Positions 17,373 to 25,287 of a DNA stretch of 64,000 nucleotides are shown here, one piece after another. The notes beneath the pieces were generated by a model, which worked only from the letters and a program-made list of their open reading frames with translations, was not told the DNA's origin and did not search any database. Every line of letters begins with the position of its first letter. The stretch's first letter is position 1. Location: NCBI GenBank assembly GCA_016297775.1, contig JAEDGA010000004.1, positions 1 to 64,000 on the forward strand, written 5' to 3'. Made by a program: the position numbers and the translations under genes. This stretch comes from Candidatus Methanomethylophilaceae archaeon. Its GTDB lineage: Archaea; Thermoplasmatota; Thermoplasmata; Methanomassiliicoccales; Methanomethylophilaceae.

Positions 17373-17836
17373 CCCGCGATGCGGAGATGATACCTGCCAT
17401 CGCGGTTGCGGAGATACACGGGGATCTCGGCGGAGTGGAGGCCGATACCGCGAACGAGAGGATGATAGGATTCCTGTCCGAGGTATCGAAGGGTTGTGGC
17501 AGGATCGAGGGCGCCGTCATCGGTCACAACAAGGCCAATTTCAGATCCGGAGACGATCTTCTCTCAATCAGCTGTACCACGGAGAACGGCAATGTACGCA
17601 CCAAATGCACCTTCTCGTCCCCGGTCGGAGCATATGACGGCGTCGTCAACGTGATCGTTTACGGGACATCCTACGATGTCCTGAGGGAACTGATAGTGTC
17701 GTGTGCATCGCGTGCCTTACCCGGATGCTCGGTGAACGTCATGTCCGACGGTGGATGTGACGATCCGGAATGTACCGATCCAGATTGCAGGGATCCCGAC
17801 CACAGGCACGGTATGATCAAGATAGATGGATTGTGA
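17369..17836 (+). CDS. unknown protein with Cys/His/Asp metal-binding tail
   Basis: A 155-residue protein I do not recognise. The body is alpha/beta, with hydrophobic VVNVIVYGTSYDVLREL. Near the C-terminus is CDDPECTDPDCRDPDHRHG, three cysteines, two histidines and many aspartates in 19 residues, which looks like a metal-collecting tail such as those on HypB or CobW proteins. It overlaps the CobW-type GTPase gene by four bases. I infer a partner or client of that GTPase. Confidence 0.7.
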   Translation: MTRDAEMIPAIAVAEIHGDLGGVEADTANERMIGFLSEVSKGCGRIEGAVIGHNKANFRSGDDLLSISCTTENGNVRTKCTFSSPVGAYDGVVNVIVYGTSYDVLRELIVSCASRALPGCSVNVMSDGGCDDPECTDPDCRDPDHRHGMIKIDGL

Positions 17837-17840
17837 TGAT

Positions 17841-18356
17841 ATGGATTTCGCAGATGTGATCAGGAAGAGATACTCGGTCAGGAAGTACAAGGATACGCCC
17901 CTGACCCCTTCGCAGATAGACAGCATACTGATGGCAGGCAATATAGCGCCCACGGCCAAGGACATACAGCCTCAGAGGATATACGTCATAGAGAGCAAGG
18001 GCGCCATGGAGAAGTTGGCGGAGGCGATAGGCCGTATGGCATATGATGCTCCGAACGCGTTCATAATCTGTGCGGACGAGAGCGAGGCGTTCGTCTCGCC
18101 CTTCGACGGAAGGAACTTCGCGGAGACCGATGCGACCATCGTTGCGGATCACATGATGTTGGCGGCCCAAGATATCGGCGTAGGCACTTGCTGGATCGGG
18201 TATTTCGATCCGGATAAGGTGCGCGAGGCGTTCGATATCCCGAATAATGAGCGGATATTCCACATACTCATCGCAGGCATACCTGCGGATGATGCTGTCC
18301 CCGGACCTATGCATCCGAAGAGGAAACAGCTCACCGCCACCGTACGCATCCTTTGA
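17841..18356 (+). CDS. nitroreductase-family flavoprotein
   Basis: About 171 residues, compact. It begins DFADVIRKRYSVRKYKD (FMN-binding RxSxRxY), has GNIAPTAKDIQPQ, then MMLAAQDIGVGTCWIGYFD and a final GIPAD. Such proteins bind FMN and reduce varied substrates with NAD(P)H. An in-frame ATG 15 bases upstream overlaps the previous gene. It probably belongs to the CobW operon. Substrate unknown. Confidence 0.85.
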   Translation: MDFADVIRKRYSVRKYKDTPLTPSQIDSILMAGNIAPTAKDIQPQRIYVIESKGAMEKLAEAIGRMAYDAPNAFIICADESEAFVSPFDGRNFAETDATIVADHMMLAAQDIGVGTCWIGYFDPDKVREAFDIPNNERIFHILIAGIPADDAVPGPMHPKRKQLTATVRIL

Positions 18357-18371
18357 CGCTCCCAGCGTCAA
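18353..18371 (+). terminator. hairpin over the nitroreductase stop codon
   Basis: TTGACGCT and AGCGTCAA around CCC. The left arm contains the TGA stop, so termination and the stop codon are tightly packed. Confidence 0.4.
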
Positions 18372-18422
18372 GGATACATCGGATGACGGGGCGGATGTCC
18401 CTATGCTTCCTGAATGTATTTA

Positions 18423-18439
18423 CGGGGCCATGGGCCCCG
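18423..18439 (-). terminator. hairpin after topA
   Basis: CGGGGCC and GGCCCCG around ATG, two bases past the topA stop on the minus strand. Confidence 0.45.
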
Positions 18440-18440
18440 G

Positions 18441-20720
18441 TCACTCCTTGGAGGCCTCCGTCTTTTCGGTGGACTTCTTCTTCCTGCTGTCGCAGTTCAT
18501 GTTGATACATTCGGAGTAGGATCCCAATCCGATGATCGGTGCTCCGCAGACGGGACATACCTCTCCGGTGGGTGTTATGGTTCCCTTGGGTCTGAGGGGG
18601 TATGTCTGGTTGCATGTGGGCCAGTTGGAACATCCGGCGAAGCGCTTGCCTGCCTTGGAGAACAGTATGCGTATCTCCCCCTCTCCGCAGGTGGGACACT
18701 TTCCGAGGGTGGATTTCGACGTGTTGCTGCTGCACTTGGGGTCGATACACTGGATCTGCGGGGGATTGCCCTTCCTGATGACCTTCAGCTGGGGGAGTCC
18801 GCAGACCGGACAGGTGGTCTCCTGTGTCTGTATCATGGCCCCTCTGGGGAGGGGGTATGCGCATGTACATTCGGGGTATCCGTCGCAGCCGATGAAGTTG
18901 CCGTTCTTGGAACGTTTGATGGTCATGTTGTTGCCGCATTTGGGACATATACCTATGTGCTGCTGGGAACGCAGTGCGGTCCTTATCTCCTCTCCGATGA
19001 CCTTGCTGTTGTCCGATATCTCGGATGCGGCCTTGTGGAGCATCTCCTGCGATTCGGACACGACACTGTCCAGAGTCCTCTCGCCGCTGGTGATCTTGAG
19101 CATATCCTGTTCGAGCTTCGCGGTCATGCCCGGCTCGGCGATCCCTCCTCCGTGGAGTTCGAGGGACTTCGTGAGCGCTATACCGCTGGCGGTGGGGATC
19201 ATGTGGTTGCCCTGCACATAGTTCCTGGAGAACAGCTTGCTGATGATGTCGTGCCTGGTGGATTTCGTACCGAGACTGAGACGGTCCATCTCCTGAATCA
19301 GGGAACCCTGGTTGTATCTGTAAGGTGGTCTGGTCTCCTCGTCTATGAGGCTCATGGAACGGATGTCTATCGGTTTTCCGACCTCCAGCTTGGGGATGCG
19401 GACATCCTTGTTGGTCATGTACTTCTCGTAGTACTTCTTCCAACCTTTCTCCTTGGTGATGTGTCCCGTGGCCTTGAATTTCTCGCCCGCGACATCGATC
19501 TCCACATCGGAGATCTCGGCCTTGGCATTCGTGGACACGGTCGCCAGGAAACGTCTGACGATCAGTTCGTAGAGTTTCCACTTGTCTCCTTTGAGCTTGT
19601 CGGATGTCGCACCGGACGTGGGGTAGATAGGGGGATGGTCCGTGGTCCTCCTCTTTCCTCTCGAGGGGATGATGCTCTCCTGTGCGAGGATCTCCTCCGC
19701 TTCCTTCTTGAAATCGGATTCCTTGAGTTTCTCGAGGACTGTCCTTAGACTCAGACTCTTGGGATATTCCGTGTTCTCGGTACGGGGGTATGAAATGTAT
19801 CCTCCGGTGTACAGGTCCTCCGCCAGCTTCATCGCTGCGGCTGGAGGTATCCCGATCTTGTTGGCCTCCACCTGGAGTTGGGTGGTGTCGAAGGGAGCAG
19901 GTTTGTACTCCTCTTTCATGGACGTCTCGTAGGATGTGACGGTACCTTTCTTCACTTCGTTGCATTTTTCGTAGATCCCATCGGCCACATCCTTCTCCCA
20001 GAACGGATTGGACACATGGTTACCCTCGAATGCCAACATTCCGAACCTTCCGGAGACCTTCCAGTACGGTACGGGGACAAACTTCTCGATCTCCTCGTGT
20101 CTGTCCACCAGGAGTTTGAGCGTGGGGCTCTGTACCCTTCCCACGGACATGAAGTTCTTGCCCACCTGTCCGGATGACAACGATATCAGTCTTGTCAGTA
20201 CCGCACCCCAGGAGAGGTCCACGATCTGTCTTGCCTCCGCGGCCTGTGCCAATCTCTCGTCGGGAAGTGTGAGCGTCTCGAACGCGGCCTCTACCTCGCC
20301 CTTGGTGAGTGCGCTGAAACGTGCCCTCTTGACCTTGGACATGTCCGCATCGGCACATTTCACGGTCTCCATGCCGATGAGCTCTCCTTCCCTGTCGAAG
20401 TCGGTCGCGATGATGATCTCGTCGGCATCCTGCATGAGATTCTTGATGGTGTTGAGGATGCTCTTCACGCGCACGGTCTTTACCTGCGGCGCGTAAACGA
20501 GGTCGACGGGGGAACTGGCACTCCAGTCGTTGAACTCCTCCGGATAATCGAGTTCTATGATGTGTCCCCTGAGGCTGACCACATCGTAATCGTCCCCGTC
20601 GTGAACGAATGAGATGACGGTGACGCCGCTGGTGGTCTTGGATGATGACTTCCCGTTCGAGAGGATGGTGGATATCCTCCTTGCGGCGTTCGCCTTCTCG
20701 GTGATTACTAATTTTCTCAT
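18441..20720 (-). CDS. topA: DNA topoisomerase I (type IA)
   Basis: A 759-residue enzyme that relaxes negative supercoils. Toprim signatures are VITEKANAARR at the N-terminus and DFDREGELIG. The catalytic tyrosine is Y311 in SYPRTENT. Four C-terminal zinc ribbons follow (CPKCG, CPVCG, CPTCG and CPVCG modules), between about residues 590 and 745. The tail is lysine-rich. It reads alone; AT-rich sequence with TTTTAATATATT lies upstream of the ATG. Confidence 0.96.
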   Translation of the reverse strand: MRKLVITEKANAARRISTILSNGKSSSKTTSGVTVISFVHDGDDYDVVSLRGHIIELDYPEEFNDWSASSPVDLVYAPQVKTVRVKSILNTIKNLMQDADEIIIATDFDREGELIGMETVKCADADMSKVKRARFSALTKGEVEAAFETLTLPDERLAQAAEARQIVDLSWGAVLTRLISLSSGQVGKNFMSVGRVQSPTLKLLVDRHEEIEKFVPVPYWKVSGRFGMLAFEGNHVSNPFWEKDVADGIYEKCNEVKKGTVTSYETSMKEEYKPAPFDTTQLQVEANKIGIPPAAAMKLAEDLYTGGYISYPRTENTEYPKSLSLRTVLEKLKESDFKKEAEEILAQESIIPSRGKRRTTDHPPIYPTSGATSDKLKGDKWKLYELIVRRFLATVSTNAKAEISDVEIDVAGEKFKATGHITKEKGWKKYYEKYMTNKDVRIPKLEVGKPIDIRSMSLIDEETRPPYRYNQGSLIQEMDRLSLGTKSTRHDIISKLFSRNYVQGNHMIPTASGIALTKSLELHGGGIAEPGMTAKLEQDMLKITSGERTLDSVVSESQEMLHKAASEISDNSKVIGEEIRTALRSQQHIGICPKCGNNMTIKRSKNGNFIGCDGYPECTCAYPLPRGAMIQTQETTCPVCGLPQLKVIRKGNPPQIQCIDPKCSSNTSKSTLGKCPTCGEGEIRILFSKAGKRFAGCSNWPTCNQTYPLRPKGTITPTGEVCPVCGAPIIGLGSYSECINMNCDSRKKKSTEKTEASKE

Positions 20721-20776
20721 TGCGCGTGTATTTCTTTAGATTTTAATATATTATCGCATCATCGTATCCGCGAAAT

Positions 20777-21610
20777 ATGCCGTCGGAGGGAAATGTTTTT
20801 CAATGGCACAACATCCGCCATATCATGTGGGACGGTCTGACCACCGCATTGGATGCCGCAGTAGAGTCCATGGTATCCGGGAAGGATGTGGCAGTGGCAT
20901 TCTCCGGAGGGTTGGACAGCGGCATAATCGCTGTGCTTACCAAACGTTATGCAAGATCGGTGAAGTTGTACACGGTCGGAGCCAAAGGTTCCTACGATGT
21001 GGAGGCTGCGAAGGAGATGGCCTCACTTCTCGACATGGATTGGGAACACATCGTCATGGATGAGGAGAACCTGGAGGCCGGACTGAGGGATGCCATATCC
21101 GTCACCGGTACGGTGGATCCCGTGGTGCTGTCATTCGAGGTACCTCTGATGTACATCCTGCCGTACATAGGGGAACAGACCGTCATCGGCGGACAGGGTG
21201 CGGACGAGGTGTTCTTCGGTTACTCCAAATATCTGGGACTGTCGGAGGATGACCTCAGGAGGATGTCGGCCGAGGACATGGATAAGCTGAACAATGTCAC
21301 CCGCGTGCACGAGTCCCGTATGGCCGAACGTTATGGGAAGACCATCCTCTATCCATATCTGGATGAGAGGGTGCTCGGAGAGGCATCCAAAATCCCCTTC
21401 GGGGAGGTACGTCCCACGGATAACGGTCGCAAGATGCCTTTGCGTGAGAGTGCCAGACAGTTGGGATATCCGGAGATAGCGGACAAGCCCAAGAAGGCTG
21501 CGCAGTATGGTACCGGTGCAATGAACATGATGAAACACATCGCAAAGTCCCGTTCGATGACCGTCGGGGATTACATATTGTCCCTGAAGGACGGTGGATC
21601 CGGTGAGTGA
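20777..21610 (+). CDS. asparagine-synthetase-like domain protein (no glutaminase domain)
   Basis: A 277-residue protein corresponding only to the synthetase half of AsnB. The ATP-pyrophosphatase loop FSGGLDSG is near residue 42 and GGQGADEVFFGY near 138, with PYLDERV and KMPLRESA after it. No N-terminal glutaminase domain is present, so ammonia or another amine would be used directly. The ATG at 20777 or one 48 bases later may be the start. It overlaps the FolC-like gene. Asparagine synthesis is possible; amidation of another compound is equally open. Confidence 0.8.
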   Translation: MPSEGNVFQWHNIRHIMWDGLTTALDAAVESMVSGKDVAVAFSGGLDSGIIAVLTKRYARSVKLYTVGAKGSYDVEAAKEMASLLDMDWEHIVMDEENLEAGLRDAISVTGTVDPVVLSFEVPLMYILPYIGEQTVIGGQGADEVFFGYSKYLGLSEDDLRRMSAEDMDKLNNVTRVHESRMAERYGKTILYPYLDERVLGEASKIPFGEVRPTDNGRKMPLRESARQLGYPEIADKPKKAAQYGTGAMNMMKHIAKSRSMTVGDYILSLKDGGSGE

Positions 21611-22874
21611 TTTCGATAAGGATGCGGTCATCTCCTGGCTGAACAACCTCTCCAGGCTGGGTATCAGACTGGGTCTCAAGAACATCACCGAACTCCTGGA
21701 CCGTATAGGCAATCCGCAGAACAGTTTCAAGGCGATACACGTCGCAGGTTCGGACGGAAAAGGGTCCACCTGTGCTTACATATACTCGATCCTGAGGGCG
21801 GCAGGTATCAGCGTAGGTATGTATTCGTCACCGCAGATCCTGAATTTCAACGAACGCATCTCAGTGGACGGAAACGATATCACGGACGAGGAGTTCCTTC
21901 TGCTGGCACATGAGGTCATGGTGGTAGTGGAGTTCATGAAGGAGGATGGTTATGATTGTACATTCTTCGAATCCACTACCGCGTTGGCGTTCCTCTATTT
22001 CCAGAGGAAGAATGTCGAATACGCCGTCATCGAGGTCGGTATGGGCGGCAGGTACGATGCGACCAACGTCATACGTCCTGAGGTCAGCGTCATAACCAAC
22101 ATCAGCAGGGAGCACACGGAATACCTCGGGGACACCATCGAGAAGATAGCCAACGAGAAGTCCGGTATCGTGAAGTGCGGCATACCTGTCGTCACATGCA
22201 ACGACGGTGCCGCGTTGGACATCATATCCTCCTCCGCAGATCTGGCAGGTTCCGAACTGACGCACATATCCGATGTCGGGATAATCTCCATGACAGGTAC
22301 GGGATCCACGATCTCCTACCGCGGGAACACATACGAACTGGGGATACCCGGTTCCTATCAGACGGTCAACGCCGCCATGGCCATCGAAGCCGTACACCTG
22401 ATCTCCCGTGCGGAGGACGTCATACCCTTCATAGGTCAGGGCCTCAGGGATGCCGTATGGCACGGCCGTATGGAGAAGGTCCCGGATATGCCCATAGTGG
22501 TGGATGTGACGCACACAAAGGTCGGTATGTCCGCGTTATGCGAGGACATATTGCGCATATACGGGAAGGTGACCACGGTGTTCGGCATATTGAGCGACAA
22601 GGACCTGGCAGGCATGTCGGAATATGTCGCCAGGATGTCCGAGAACGTCATAGTCACCCAACCGGATTCCCAACGTGCCATGCCGGTGGACGAGGTGAGG
22701 CGTGTGATGGGTCTACTCAAAGAGGATGTCGTCGCGAAGGATGACGTGGACGGTGCGATGGAATATGCCATGTCCAACATGAAAGGCAGTATCGTGTTGG
22801 TCACGGGATCGTTCAGGATGGCGGAAGGTGCATACAAATGGATGGACAGCAAGTCTGTGAGATATTGGATCTGA
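21603..22874 (+). CDS. folC: folylpolyglutamate/dihydrofolate synthase-like Mur ligase
   Basis: About 423 residues, GTG start overlapping the previous gene by eight bases. It is a Mur-ligase fold protein. The P-loop is GSDGKGSTC near residue 50, followed by YSSPQILNFNERI, FESTTALAF, EVGMGGRYDATN and TNISREHTEYLGDT, all FolC signatures. It would add glutamate to a folate-type cofactor. The same window has formate-tetrahydrofolate ligase, so a folate pool is plausible. An in-frame GTG at 21594 is an alternative start. Confidence 0.87.
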   Translation: MSDFDKDAVISWLNNLSRLGIRLGLKNITELLDRIGNPQNSFKAIHVAGSDGKGSTCAYIYSILRAAGISVGMYSSPQILNFNERISVDGNDITDEEFLLLAHEVMVVVEFMKEDGYDCTFFESTTALAFLYFQRKNVEYAVIEVGMGGRYDATNVIRPEVSVITNISREHTEYLGDTIEKIANEKSGIVKCGIPVVTCNDGAALDIISSSADLAGSELTHISDVGIISMTGTGSTISYRGNTYELGIPGSYQTVNAAMAIEAVHLISRAEDVIPFIGQGLRDAVWHGRMEKVPDMPIVVDVTHTKVGMSALCEDILRIYGKVTTVFGILSDKDLAGMSEYVARMSENVIVTQPDSQRAMPVDEVRRVMGLLKEDVVAKDDVDGAMEYAMSNMKGSIVLVTGSFRMAEGAYKWMDSKSVRYWI

Positions 22875-23518
22875 TGGCCGAGGAGTACGATCAGGGTTGT
22901 TATCCCGGAAGGAACTCCGAGGGTCTGAACCCGGAGTGGCCCGCGGATCCTTTCCATGTTCTGATAGCGACCATATTGTCCCAGCGTACGAAGGATGACA
23001 ACACCAGGAAGGCATCCGACAATCTGTTCACGCATTACGATTCGGTAGAGGCAATAGCGGATGCGGATGTGGGACACGTGGCCGAACTGGTAAGGCCCGC
23101 GGGATTCCCAAAGCAGAAGGCGAAGGCCATAGTGGAATGCTGCATAAAGCTCAGGGACGAATATGGTTCCAAGGTCCCGGAGGATACCGACGAGCTTCTA
23201 AAACTGCCGATGGTAGGGAGGAAGACGGCGGCATGCGTACGTTCGTACGCGATGGGTATACAGTCGGTGTGCGTTGATACGCACGTCCACAGAATAGTGA
23301 ATCTGATGGGGATCGCGAAGACCCGTGACCCGGAGGAGACCGAGTTCAGGTTGATGGAGATCGTCCCTGAAGAGAGGTGGACCGACATCAACCGTTACAT
23401 CGTGAGACACGGCCAGGTCACATGCATCCCGAACCATATGAGGTGCGGGAAATGCATGGTCTCCGCGTATTGCGAACATTATCGCAACAGCATCAATCGA
23501 GTTTCAACGACGAGATGA
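22838..23518 (+). CDS. nth: endonuclease III (DNA glycosylase/AP lyase)
   Basis: A 226-residue base-excision enzyme for oxidised pyrimidines. The helix-hairpin-helix LPMVGRKTAACV holds the catalytic Lys, and VDTHVHR the catalytic Asp. The C-terminal cysteines follow C-x6-C-x2-C-x5-C exactly, the [4Fe-4S] loop of the family. It overlaps the FolC gene by 37 bases and, at its end, the convergent ATP-grasp gene by 26. Confidence 0.96.
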   Translation: MDGQQVCEILDLMAEEYDQGCYPGRNSEGLNPEWPADPFHVLIATILSQRTKDDNTRKASDNLFTHYDSVEAIADADVGHVAELVRPAGFPKQKAKAIVECCIKLRDEYGSKVPEDTDELLKLPMVGRKTAACVRSYAMGIQSVCVDTHVHRIVNLMGIAKTRDPEETEFRLMEIVPEERWTDINRYIVRHGQVTCIPNHMRCGKCMVSAYCEHYRNSINRVSTTR

Positions 23519-24287
23519 TGTGCTCGCCGAAGAGCCTGATGGGATCGATGTCGGTGTTCTCGTAGAGCATCTTGGATCCCACGGGGTCCTCGACCTCGTT
23601 GAACACGTATTTTCCGTCGTCGATGAGGAAGTCCACTCCGATGAAATCGGGGTGCAGGTCGTATATGACGACCTTGAGGTATCTCTCGACATCTTCGGGA
23701 AGTTCGACCAGTTCCGCCTTGGCTCCGAGGGAGTAGTTGGCCCTGAAGTCGTTCTCGTTGGTCCTGAGCATGCATGCGACGATCTCGTCTCCGATGATGT
23801 ACACTCTGAGATCCTTTCCGCGCTCGGATGCGATCTTCTGCATGATGTAATCCTCGTCGTTACCGTGGAGACGGAGCTTGTGTGCCTCTTCGGGGGTGGA
23901 GACGATCTGCACATCCATCCCTCCGTGTCCCATCCTGCTCTTGACGACTGCGGGGAGGGTGATGTTGGAGGGGTTGTAGAGTGCGCCGTCGAGGACGGGC
24001 ATACCGAGGTATCTGGCCCAGAAGTGTGCGGCCCATTTGTCGTTGGAGAGTGCGTTGATACGGCTGCCGTTGAACACCTTGATGTTGTGGGACTCGATGT
24101 CCTTGATGAACTTGGTGTCCCTGCTCCTGTTGATGACGAAGGAGGGCAGGTCACGTCTGCTGATCGCATGTTCGGTGACAAGTCTCAGGTTCACTCCGTG
24201 CTCTTTCATAATCTCGGTCATCTTGTCGATGAAGAACTGGTTCTTCTCGACGTCGTGCTTATCATATACGATCCATGCGTCATTCAT
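23493..24287 (-). CDS. RimK-type ATP-grasp ligase (second of pair)
   Basis: A 264-residue ATP-grasp protein. Visible parts are AVVKSRMGHGG (ATP lysine and glycine loop), VQIVSTPEEA, YIMQKIA, GKDLRVYIIGD, RANYSLGAKA and the metal site FIGVDFLID plus VFNEVEDPVG. The pattern fits RimK/LysX/CofF-like enzymes that join an amino acid to a carboxyl group. It starts at an ATG overlapping the upstream ATP-grasp gene by eight bases. Specificity unknown. Confidence 0.82.
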   Translation of the reverse strand: MNDAWIVYDKHDVEKNQFFIDKMTEIMKEHGVNLRLVTEHAISRRDLPSFVINRSRDTKFIKDIESHNIKVFNGSRINALSNDKWAAHFWARYLGMPVLDGALYNPSNITLPAVVKSRMGHGGMDVQIVSTPEEAHKLRLHGNDEDYIMQKIASERGKDLRVYIIGDEIVACMLRTNENDFRANYSLGAKAELVELPEDVERYLKVVIYDLHPDFIGVDFLIDDGKYVFNEVEDPVGSKMLYENTDIDPIRLFGEHIISSLKLD

Positions 24288-25197
24288 TGTCAATCACCGA
24301 TACTACGTATCTGATTATGTGGTCTGCGACGTTTATCCCCGTGCACATCAGTATGTTCTTCATGTGTGCGTTCGAGTTGACCTCGCACACTATCGGACCA
24401 TCCTCTCCGAAGAGGATGTCGATCCCGGCGAAGTCCAATCCTAGGGCGTCCATGCAACTAACGGCTATATCAACCTCTCTATCGTTAGGGTGATGATATT
24501 CCATCAATCCGCCGTTGGTGACGTTCGCCCGGAAGTCTCCGTTGGCGGAATGGCGGTACATGGAGGCCACTGCGGTATGTCCGACCATGTTGATCCTTAT
24601 GTCCCTGCCGGAGCTGCTTCTTATGAATTCCTGAAGAAGGAAAGGTGTATCTCCGCATCTGTCGGCGAATGCACATATCTCGTCCTCGGTATCGAACAGG
24701 TGTACCTGGAAACCGAAGGATCCGCGGCATTCCTTCACCACCACAGGCAGTCCCAGTATGGATACGGCCTCGTGTATGAAAGTCTTGTCGCAGAAACCGC
24801 ACGATGCATAGGTCTTGGGTGCGATGATGGTCTTCGGTGTCCTTATGCCATGTTTGGCGAGTATGATCCCGGTGAGGGATTTGTCGTCGCATGCCTCGAT
24901 GGCATCCGATGAATTGAACACGCGGATACCTGCGGATTCCAATGCCTTCGCGAGACGGATGTCCTTGTCCCAGAATATTACATAATCAGGTCTGTCCCCG
25001 ATCAGCGTGACGCCGTTCCCATCCAATGTGTAACGTACGTCGCAGTTCCTCACGGCCGTGAGATCCTCTCCTAGCCTCGATGCCGATTCGCATAGCTGAA
25101 GTGCGGGTTCGCGGTTCTTCTCCCAGGAGAGGAAGCCGTTGTAGATCACCCATCCTTTTCTGCGTTTGCGGATATCGGCCCCTTGATCGGATCCCAT
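24280..25197 (-). CDS. RimK-type ATP-grasp ligase (first of pair)
   Basis: A 305-residue ATP-grasp protein, related to but longer than its neighbour. It has VVVKECRGSFGFQVHL, FLLQEFIRSSSGRDIRINMVG, RANVTNGG and the metal-binding IDILFGEDGPIVCEVNSNAH. The ending EVNSNAH resembles the RimK-family EVNSSPG. Known archaeal relatives add glutamate to F420 or methanopterin, but the match is not specific enough to say. It heads the two-gene operon. Confidence 0.82.
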   Translation of the reverse strand: MGSDQGADIRKRRKGWVIYNGFLSWEKNREPALQLCESASRLGEDLTAVRNCDVRYTLDGNGVTLIGDRPDYVIFWDKDIRLAKALESAGIRVFNSSDAIEACDDKSLTGIILAKHGIRTPKTIIAPKTYASCGFCDKTFIHEAVSILGLPVVVKECRGSFGFQVHLFDTEDEICAFADRCGDTPFLLQEFIRSSSGRDIRINMVGHTAVASMYRHSANGDFRANVTNGGLMEYHHPNDREVDIAVSCMDALGLDFAGIDILFGEDGPIVCEVNSNAHMKNILMCTGINVADHIIRYVVSVIDNE

Positions 25198-25255
25198 GAT
25201 TCTTTTGTTAATAGAGTATATAAGAAAAACTTTGCGAGATGAAAATAAAGGTTAA

Positions 25256-25271
25256 AGGGGCATGTGCCCCT
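25256..25271 (-). terminator. hairpin after the surface protein gene
   Basis: AGGGGCA and TGCCCCT separated by two bases, 17 bases past the stop of the minus-strand gene. A T-rich run follows on that strand (TTTAACCTTTATTTTC), making this the most bacterial-looking terminator nearby. Confidence 0.55.
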
Positions 25272-25287
25272 GTTTTCAGACCTCGGT

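Noticed and set aside
18331..19965. 544-codon frame overlapping topA on the same strand
   Set aside because: Frame-shifted shadow of topA rich in Arg, His and Gln; topA itself is intact with all motifs.
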